A stretch of 32,403 bases of DNA, from contig JABDKF010000282.1 of the NCBI GenBank assembly GCA_013003155.1, forward strand, positions 1 to 32,403, in the 5' to 3' direction. This document shows positions 27,106 to 32,403 of this stretch, one piece after another (position 1 is the first letter of the stretch; every line of letters starts with the position of its first letter). This DNA is from Woeseia sp. GTDB lineage: Bacteria; Pseudomonadota; Gammaproteobacteria; Steroidobacterales; Woeseiaceae. The notes under the pieces were generated by a model. It saw nothing but the letters and a program-made list of their open reading frames with translations. It had not been told where the DNA came from and did no database searches. Position numbers and translations under genes: made by a program.

Positions 27106-27279
27106 GTTGCTGCTCCTCAGACCCCCGTGAATCGCAGTGTACCAGCGGTCGACAGCAGTTTTCCGGCTGCACCGGAGCGATTCAGCCCCGTTTATTACTT
27201 TTTGCTATTTCATTGCAACTATTCCCGGCACTCGTGCATCTGATAGTAAGTGGAATCACATTTGGGGAGTCTAAAAACG

Positions 27280-27852
27280 ATGATTGGGGAATTAAGCAAA
27301 CTGGCGCTATGCGCTGTGTTCTTGGCAGGTGCTTCGGTGGCGCAGGAAACAGAGACCGAAATGGAAATTGCAATCAACGATGGCGCAGGCGACGACGTTG
27401 TCATACGTATCGATAGCAAAGAGGACGGTTTCAATCTTCAGGAAATGCAGCTGGGTGCAAGTCACGCGCTGAATACCGTGGACGGGCGGCCGGTGGTTGT
27501 CACTCGAGTCGAAGACGGCTATCAGTTTGACGTGGACGGCAGGCAGATTTCGATGCCTTTGATGGAGCATGGCCAAACGGAGCATGACCAAGCTGCCTCA
27601 AAACACAAAGAAGTACGAATTATAAGGCACATGGCGGGCGGTCCTGACGGTCACGCCGAGGGTGTCACCATTATCAGCCCGACACCACTCGATGGCGCGA
27701 CACGTGCAAGCATTTCGGCAACTCTTGCGGCGGCAGGCGAGAGTAAAGTGCACTTTATCAATTTCGACAAGGTTGCTTCCGTATCACAAATGCCGGCAAG
27801 CGAAGACGAGGAAGTCCGGATTATTCGTAAAGAAGTACGCGTAACAAACTAA
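27280..27852 (+). CDS. Secreted protein of unknown function
   Basis: The ATG at 27280 has GGGGAG at good spacing and begins a signal peptide (MIGELSKLALCAVFLAGASV, cut after VAQ). The 190-residue precursor gives an acidic mature protein starting ETETEMEIAINDGAGDD. The segment VVIRIDSKEDGFNLQEMQLG and a late VRIIR motif, seen twice (KEVRIIRHM and EEVRIIRKEVRV), suggest beta strands with a small repeat. There is no cysteine in the mature part. No family is recognised. It is monocistronic, with a clear terminator 30 bases after the stop. Confidence 0.8.
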   Translation: MIGELSKLALCAVFLAGASVAQETETEMEIAINDGAGDDVVIRIDSKEDGFNLQEMQLGASHALNTVDGRPVVVTRVEDGYQFDVDGRQISMPLMEHGQTEHDQAASKHKEVRIIRHMAGGPDGHAEGVTIISPTPLDGATRASISATLAAAGESKVHFINFDKVASVSQMPASEDEEVRIIRKEVRVTN

Positions 27853-27881
27853 ATCCCTTATGCGGTTTGTTTCGTATGATT

Positions 27882-27910
27882 GACGGTGGCTCTGCCACCG
27901 TCTTTTTTTT
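27882..27910 (+). terminator. Rho-independent terminator after the secreted unknown protein gene
   Basis: A 9-bp perfect stem (GACGGTGGC, 27882-27890, with GCCACCGTC, 27894-27902) closes a 3-base loop and is followed by eight T residues (27903-27910). It also lies between two convergent genes; the minus-strand side has no long T tract, so it serves mainly the plus-strand gene. Confidence 0.92.
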
Positions 27911-27919
27911 GTGCTGGAT

Positions 27920-28573
27920 TTAAGTAGACCAGGCCTGCGAATGAATGTGACTAATCTTGCGGGACTGGGTCAGACGGTAAAAATGCCTGAGCTCATCGAG
28001 TCCACTTTTGCCGCCGCCTGTTAAGCGACGACCAAGCCTGTGACAAAACCTCGCGGCATAATCGCTCGCGGCGCGATACCGCTCACGCTGCTCTGCATCG
28101 AGATCCGGGTGGAAGCTGACCTCATCAAACAGCCAGCTGTGCAGACGTTTAGCCAGTGCATGATCTTCCTGTGCCAGGGCGAGCCGCAAGGCGCTCACGA
28201 ACTTGTCGACTTCGGCCTGCATCTCCAGTTCCAGCAGGGTCACTGATTTGTCTTGCTGCGCACTGAATGCCAGGTAATTAAAATGGCTCACGCCTTCCAA
28301 CACGGTCCAGTAGTCGTCAAGCTGATCAGGCTCCAGGCCTTCGAGCGGGTTCTTGCTCCGCAGGCGCTCCAGCACGTCTTCATCGAGATACACGCTAAGG
28401 GCAACGCCACTTTCATCTTCGCTAAGCAGCACGGTTTCTGCGTTGTCGACAAGCATGCTATCCGCACCGAGAATACGCGCGACCTCGGGATCGGTGATGA
28501 GGAAATCATCAATATGGTAGCCAGTATCGAGCTGGTAAAGGTCGCTTAGCTGATCCTGGAGCGCGGCCAACAT
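27920..28573 (-). CDS. Conserved-looking protein of unknown function (second gene of pair)
   Basis: The frame is open back to 28663, but the ATG at 28573 is preferred: it begins 2 bases after the stop of the upstream gene (TGA-AT-ATG), and the extra sequence overlaps that gene. The 217-residue soluble protein begins MLAALQDQLSDLYQLDTGYH and is acidic at first (DDFLITDPEVARIL, LLSEDESGVALSVYLDEDVL) and helical and basic later (RERYRAASDYAARFCHRLGR). WTVLEGVSHFNYLAFSAQQD is a distinctive core. No signal peptide or membrane helix is visible. I do not recognise a family. Tight coupling suggests a stoichiometric partner of the protein encoded upstream. Confidence 0.8.
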   Translation of the reverse strand: MLAALQDQLSDLYQLDTGYHIDDFLITDPEVARILGADSMLVDNAETVLLSEDESGVALSVYLDEDVLERLRSKNPLEGLEPDQLDDYWTVLEGVSHFNYLAFSAQQDKSVTLLELEMQAEVDKFVSALRLALAQEDHALAKRLHSWLFDEVSFHPDLDAEQRERYRAASDYAARFCHRLGRRLTGGGKSGLDELRHFYRLTQSRKISHIHSQAWST

Positions 28574-28575
28574 AT

Positions 28576-29202
28576 TCAGTGCCTTCGCTTCGCTTGCGGA
28601 AGGGGCGTGACGCCATTTTGTTTCAGCAGGGCAGCCGCCCGCTCGCTGCCGGTTTTTAACCACACTTCGTAAGTTCTCAGGATATCAATATCGGAATTTT
28701 GCCGCGTACCGTCGCGCACTTCATTCAACACATCGACAACGATCGGAAACTTGCAGGCCAGCTCTCCATAGACAGGAGCCAGCGCACGGCCCCGGGTCGT
28801 GCCGCGTATCTCATCGGACAGCGAGCCATAGGCGGTACCGCCCATGCGGATGTAGTAATCCAGATCAACAAGCTGATGCGCCAGGCCATCGGCAAAGAAA
28901 CCAGCTATAAACAATGCGACATCGCCGAGTCGCTGCAGCGACGCGCTACGCTCTACCGGGTTCGCTGCTTCGTTGGCATCGAGCAACATCATCGCGAGGG
29001 GCTTCAGTCCGTAGACTTCGCCGCTGTCTTCGTAAAGCTCTTCAGATCGGGAAAATAAGGTAAGCAGATTAACGACGTAGTGCGTCGCGTGCTCATCGAC
29101 CTGCACGCGCTGATTCTCGATGGCTGCGGTGATCGATTCGCGAAAGTAATCGCGAAGATCGGCGACTGGCACAACCGTGTCTGCGGAATAGTTACTATCC
29201 AT
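28576..29202 (-). CDS. Conserved-looking protein of unknown function (first gene of pair)
   Basis: The ATG at 29202 has GAGAGGAAG upstream. The 208-residue product looks like an all-helical soluble protein: RDYFRESITAAIENQRVQVD, HYVVNLLTLFSRSEELYEDS, then SLQRLGDVALFIAGFFADGL and LDYYIRMGGTAYGSLSDEIR. The last stretches look like conserved core motifs with Tyr, Arg and Gly. There is no signal peptide; LGDVALFIAGFFADGL is the only hydrophobic segment and is more likely a buried helix. I do not recognise the family. It leads a two-gene operon and is preceded by a 324-base, AT-richer control region. Confidence 0.82.
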   Translation of the reverse strand: MDSNYSADTVVPVADLRDYFRESITAAIENQRVQVDEHATHYVVNLLTLFSRSEELYEDSGEVYGLKPLAMMLLDANEAANPVERSASLQRLGDVALFIAGFFADGLAHQLVDLDYYIRMGGTAYGSLSDEIRGTTRGRALAPVYGELACKFPIVVDVLNEVRDGTRQNSDIDILRTYEVWLKTGSERAAALLKQNGVTPLPQAKRRH

Positions 29203-29526
29203 GGCGACGCTTCCTCTCCTGACGATCGGAAATCGCTACGGCCACTGCGGGCTTCGTGTTTAAGTGCGTTGCCACAAAGTAGAGTGCGTCAGCGCAATTC
29301 GAAACACGCAGTAAACCGCTCACGAAACCTCTGCTAACTGTATCGGCAGATGCTGTCTTATCTATAACTTAATATGACATTACGTGCTGTGACAAGGTTC
29401 ACGAAGAAATTGCGTGAAGATTATGTCGCCGGACTTGAGTCACAAAATGTGTTCGCGCTATTATTCTCTATTACACAAAAGCGATGTCTGCTGTGAAGCG
29501 TGACTTAAATGATATACAAGCTTTAC
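29203..29526. other. 324-base intergenic region
   Basis: This is the only stretch over 300 bases without a supported gene. It lies between the 3' end of the helicase gene and the start of the unknown gene pair, and should contain the pair's promoter. Its middle (about 29360-29520) is visibly richer in A and T than its surroundings. It contains a CRP-like palindrome at 29388-29403 and further TCACA and TGTGA pentamers at 29440-29444 and 29492-29496. A 40-codon plus-strand frame (29374-29496) has no ribosome binding site. No convincing terminator for the helicase gene was seen. Confidence 0.6.
29388..29403. promoter_or_regulatory. CRP-like palindrome
   Basis: TGTGACAAGGTTCACG matches the CRP/Vfr-type pattern TGTGA-N6-TCACA in nine of ten defined positions. 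It lies 186 bases upstream of the start of the unknown gene pair. Such a distance is long for direct activation but possible if the promoter is far upstream. The match is by eye, and short palindromes like this occur by chance. Confidence 0.35.
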
Positions 29527-31632
29527 TCACCACATCTGTCGCAGTTTTTCGCCAACATTAATTCGCTTGTCCGACCGTGGACGTAAGGCCAATTTTTCCG
29601 CGTCGCGACGCCCGAAGAATTTTGCCTCGACCGTTTCCATCAAACGATCTGTCATGAAACGACTGCGCGCACCATACACGTGCTTGTCGCCGTCGCGCCG
29701 TTGCTGCGTAACGTGATATCGCAGTGGCGCCATCAGGTGTAGCGATTGCTTGGCGCGAGTAATGGCGACGTACAGGAGGCGCCGTTCCTCTTCGATCGCC
29801 TCCGGCTTCCCCGTCGCGAATTCGGAAGGGAAATTGCCATCGGAAACATTCAATACAAATACTGACTTCCATTCCTGGCCTTTAGCGCTATGAACAGTCG
29901 ACAGAACCAAATAATCCTCGTCGAGAAAGGGATCACCGGACAGGTCACCGGAAGCCGAAGGCGGATCGAGCGTAAGCTCCGTCAGGAATCGCTCGCGAGT
30001 CGCGTAGCGGGCCGAGACCTGTTCGAGCTGTTCGAGATCGGCGTGGCGGGTTTCCGCGTGGTCATAAATGCGCTCAAGCTGTGGTTGGTACCAATGACGC
30101 ACAGCCGTCAGCTGCCCTTGCCATTGATTCTCGTCCAACGTGGCGCCGCCAAGCGACGACATCAACGTGCAGAACGACGGCCACTCAGCCTTCGCGGGTG
30201 CAGGCGGACAGAATTCCGCAAGCGCTTGCCAACTGAATCCCGCTATTTGCATGGCCTCGAAGCAACGACGCGCATAGGCGGGACCCATGCCCGGCAGCAG
30301 CTTGAGAACGCGGAACGCCGCAACCTCGTTGCGTGGATTCTCTGCCCATTTGAGGACGGACAACAGGTCCTTGACGTGCGCGGCTTCGAGAAATTTCAGC
30401 CCCCCGTATTTCACGTACGGAATGTTGCGCCTAACGAGCTCGAGCTCTAGCTGATCGCTATGGTGCGCGCTGCGAAAAAGTACCGCCTGATCTTTGAGCG
30501 CCATGCCCTGCTCGCGGTTGCCGAGCACGGTCTCGACGACAAACTCCGCCTCCGACTCGGCATCCTCGACGCTGGCATAGATCGGTCTGGCACCGCCCTG
30601 TAGCCGGCTGAACAGGTTTTTCTTGTACTGGCGATCACTCTCGGCGATCAGGCAATTCGCCATGTCGAGTATTGCGGGGGTTGATCGATAGTTTTGCTCG
30701 AGCGTAACGATGCGTGCGGCGGGTATGTACTGGTCAGCGAAACCAAGAATATTTTCGACTTCCGCGGCACGAAACGAATAGATTGACTGCGCATCATCAC
30801 CGACGACGGTTAAACCGTTACCATCGGGTTTCAGCGCCCGTAAAATTTCGGCTTGCAGGACGTTCGTATCCTGGTACTCGTCGACCAGAACGTGGTCGAA
30901 CCAACTACCAATCTCGGCAGCAAATTCGGGTTCGGCAACAAGGTAACTCCAGTACAGCAAGAGGTCGTCATAGTCGAGTGATTGATTTTGTTGCTTGCGC
31001 TCAGTGTAAGCCCGAAACAGAATCGTCAGCTCCTGCTCCCAGTCAGAACACCAGGGAAACACTTCGAGCAGTACGTCGGCGAGCGGCTCCCGCGAATTCA
31101 CACAGCGCGAATAAATCGCAAGACAGGTGTCTTTCTTCGGGAAGCGTCGCGACTTGCGACTTAAGCCCTGCTCATGCCGAATCACATCGATCAGATCTGC
31201 AGCGTCGCCACGATCGAGAACTGAAAATGCAGGATCAAGCCCGATCGGGCGGGCGTAACGGCGTAACAGGCGGTTCGCTATGCTGTGAAACGTGCCGGAC
31301 CAGGGCATGGTGCCGCGCGCCGCCTGCATTTGCCCGGTTTCACCGAGCGCCTTCTGCACAATGTTTTCGACGCGCCGCGTCATCTCCTGCGCAGCCCGCC
31401 GCGTAAACGTCAGGAGTAGCAGCCGCTGCGGATCGACGCCCTGGACCAGCAGGTGCGCGACTCGATGGGCCAACGTCATTGTTTTCCCGGTACCCGCGCC
31501 GGCAATGACGAGCAGCGGGCCGGCGGTGAAACCACCACCCTGCGCAGGGCGCGTGCCATAGGCGGCGGCTTGCCGCTGCGCCGAATTCAGACTCTCGAGG
31601 TAGTCTGTCTGTAGTTCTGCAGCGTGCCCCAC
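29527..31632 (-). CDS. UvrD/Rep-type superfamily 1 DNA helicase
   Basis: This 701-residue ATP-dependent 3'-5' helicase has all SF1A motifs: Q-motif LNSAQRQAAA near 15-24, Walker A AGAGTGKT at 44-51, motif Ia LLLTFTRRAAQEM, motif II LVDEYQDTN, motif III VVGDDAQSIYSFRAA, motif IV LEQNYRST, motif V VLSTVHSAKGQEW and motif VI LLYVAITRAKQSL. About 12 residues (GTRPAQGGGFTAG) are inserted between the Q-motif and Walker A, and the C-terminal tail is shorter than in E. coli UvrD (720). It is therefore a UvrD paralogue rather than clearly UvrD itself. The start is GTG at 31632 with GAGGGAGGG just upstream. Two LexA boxes lie within 60 bases of the start. Confidence 0.93.
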   Translation of the reverse strand: MGHAAELQTDYLESLNSAQRQAAAYGTRPAQGGGFTAGPLLVIAGAGTGKTMTLAHRVAHLLVQGVDPQRLLLLTFTRRAAQEMTRRVENIVQKALGETGQMQAARGTMPWSGTFHSIANRLLRRYARPIGLDPAFSVLDRGDAADLIDVIRHEQGLSRKSRRFPKKDTCLAIYSRCVNSREPLADVLLEVFPWCSDWEQELTILFRAYTERKQQNQSLDYDDLLLYWSYLVAEPEFAAEIGSWFDHVLVDEYQDTNVLQAEILRALKPDGNGLTVVGDDAQSIYSFRAAEVENILGFADQYIPAARIVTLEQNYRSTPAILDMANCLIAESDRQYKKNLFSRLQGGARPIYASVEDAESEAEFVVETVLGNREQGMALKDQAVLFRSAHHSDQLELELVRRNIPYVKYGGLKFLEAAHVKDLLSVLKWAENPRNEVAAFRVLKLLPGMGPAYARRCFEAMQIAGFSWQALAEFCPPAPAKAEWPSFCTLMSSLGGATLDENQWQGQLTAVRHWYQPQLERIYDHAETRHADLEQLEQVSARYATRERFLTELTLDPPSASGDLSGDPFLDEDYLVLSTVHSAKGQEWKSVFVLNVSDGNFPSEFATGKPEAIEEERRLLYVAITRAKQSLHLMAPLRYHVTQQRRDGDKHVYGARSRFMTDRLMETVEAKFFGRRDAEKLALRPRSDKRINVGEKLRQMW

Positions 31633-31649
31633 AAGCGCCCTCCCTCAAA

Positions 31650-31669
31650 GACTGTATTCTTATACAGTA
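31650..31669. promoter_or_regulatory. LexA (SOS) box 1 of the helicase gene
   Basis: The core CTGTATTCTTATACAG (31652-31667) has exact CTG-N10-CAG spacing, and the flanks add A before and TA after it. Overall it differs from the E. coli LexA consensus at about four of 20 positions. It lies 18 bases upstream of the GTG start at 31632. It overlaps a possible minus-strand -10 (TATAAG), so LexA binding would block transcription. Confidence 0.88.
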
Positions 31670-31687
31670 CTGTATGAATTTACAAGT
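31668..31687. promoter_or_regulatory. Second, weaker LexA-like box
   Basis: TACTGTATGAATTTACAAGT begins in the last two bases of box 1 and keeps the full left half TACTGTAT, but its right half is CAA instead of CAG. The two centres are 18 bases apart. It covers a possible minus-strand -35 (TTGTAA), about 15 bases from the TATAAG. Tandem LexA sites of this sort occur at tightly controlled SOS genes. Confidence 0.6.
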
Positions 31688-31693
31688 AAGGGC

Positions 31694-32403
31694 TCAGGTG
31701 CTGAAAAATCCCTCGATCGCGGCTGCCAGCGCCTCGGGTTGCTCGATATGCACCATGTGCCCGGCATTTTCGATCGACAGGCAGTGTGACCCCGGATAGT
31801 CGCCGCCAGCATCTGCCGTGTGCCATGCCGCCATCGCCTCGCGGTACTCGGTGTCGTCTCCGCAGACCAGCAACACCCTTGCGGTGATGCGCCGCCAGCA
31901 GGCACGAGCCTCGGCGCGACGGTAAAGGACAGGATTGGGCCAACGATGCGCGATATCTGCTTTCAAGTACCAGCGATGATCCGATGCTTGTGCAGACCAC
32001 AGGGCAGCAACGTAGCGCGCCCGCTCCTCAGTGATGTGCGCGCCTTGCCGGCGTATGCGGTTTACGAGCGGTGCGAGAGAATCATAGCCAGGGTGCTCGC
32101 GGCGCGTTCGCACAGCTTCAAGCCACTTGCGCAGGCGTGTCGGCGCATGCTCAGGGTCGCTGTCCGGTAAACCAAAGCCTTCGACGTTGACGAAAGCCGC
32201 GACGCGCTCGGGAAACGCGCCGGCAAACAATGCCGCGACGTTGCCGCCCATGCTGTGCCCTACGAGCCTGCAAGGACCCGTGACGTCGAGCGTGTCGAGC
32301 AGGGCATCAAGATCGGCCAGGTAGTCCGGAAACCAGTAAGAGCCGTCGTTGTGGCTTGTGTCGCCGAAGCCACGCCAGTCGGGAGCAATGACGTGCCAGT
32401 CAC
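31694..32403 (-). CDS. Alpha/beta hydrolase (N-terminus cut by window edge)
   Basis: The frame stays open to the right window edge, so the visible 235 codons lack the true start; the ATG at 32251 is internal. Alpha/beta hydrolase motifs are in order: APDWRGFGDTSHN after the first strands, nucleophile Ser in GHSMGG, the acid in VLLVCGDDTEY and the histidine in ENAGHMVHIEQPEA. The late EGFFST end is typical of the family. No signal for a specific substrate is visible; esterases, lactonases and haloalkane-type enzymes share this core. Its stop lies 7 bases beyond the LexA boxes of the helicase gene, which is on the same strand. Confidence 0.88.
   Translation of the reverse strand, partial: DWHVIAPDWRGFGDTSHNDGSYWFPDYLADLDALLDTLDVTGPCRLVGHSMGGNVAALFAGAFPERVAAFVNVEGFGLPDSDPEHAPTRLRKWLEAVRTRREHPGYDSLAPLVNRIRRQGAHITEERARYVAALWSAQASDHRWYLKADIAHRWPNPVLYRRAEARACWRRITARVLLVCGDDTEYREAMAAWHTADAGGDYPGSHCLSIENAGHMVHIEQPEALAAAIEGFFST

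Noticed and set aside
29374-29496. 40-codon plus-strand frame in the 324-base intergenic region
   Set aside because: No ribosome binding site, no recognisable features, and it overlaps the likely control elements.
1-32403. CRISPR array, insertion sequence, prophage, tRNA or rRNA genes
   Set aside because: No regular repeat-spacer pattern, transposase or phage motif, or cloverleaf was seen in the genes or gaps.

Overview
The window reads as a chromosomal segment of a free-living, probably marine, gammaproteobacterium. The evidence for this is a full-length MaeB-type malic enzyme, an iron superoxide dismutase, a two-subunit 2-oxoacid:ferredoxin oxidoreductase, and a near-consensus LexA box of the gamma/betaproteobacterial CTG-N10-CAG type. 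Genes are densely packed on both strands, several convergent pairs almost touch, and no insertion sequence, prophage, CRISPR array, tRNA or rRNA gene was recognised. The genus is not determined here.

Layout. Positions 1-1178 (minus strand) hold a small lipoprotein gene, sodB and the start of a small conserved protein cut by the window edge. Positions 1449-5148 hold malic enzyme and glutamate dehydrogenase, facing each other with a 4-base gap. Next come an ABC exporter (5313-7130, plus), then an SDR oxidoreductase and a PLP enzyme of the cysteine-desulfurase fold (7124-9268, minus). Positions 9344-10955 (minus) carry a DUF6249-like membrane protein, an ECF sigma factor, a likely membrane anti-sigma partner and a doubtful small ORF. 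Opposite them, 11150-13355 (plus) carries an RnfD/NqrB-like membrane protein that overlaps a secreted DUF2330 protein.

Positions 13392-19372 (minus) look like one operon. It encodes a flavin/Fe-S NAD(P)H-type oxidoreductase, the alpha and beta subunits of a 2-oxoglutarate-type ferredoxin oxidoreductase, and a Tat-exported epimerase-like protein. Positions 19463-21775 (minus) carry prolyl iminopeptidase and dihydroorotase. Divergent from these are an M16 zinc protease and threonine deaminase (21934-26329, plus), separated by a strong terminator. A class II aldolase-like gene, a secreted unknown protein and a two-gene operon of unknown function follow. The window closes with a UvrD/Rep-type helicase preceded by tandem LexA boxes, and an alpha/beta hydrolase cut by the right edge.

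Themes. Malic enzyme, glutamate dehydrogenase and the 2-oxoacid oxidoreductase all act around the TCA cycle at malate, pyruvate and 2-oxoglutarate. The most interesting accessory signals are the four-gene oxidoreductase operon, the RnfD-like/DUF2330 pair beside an ECF sigma module, the SOS-type control region of the helicase, and the unrecognised pair at 27920-29202. All functions come from reading the sequence and recalling family motifs; no database search was run.
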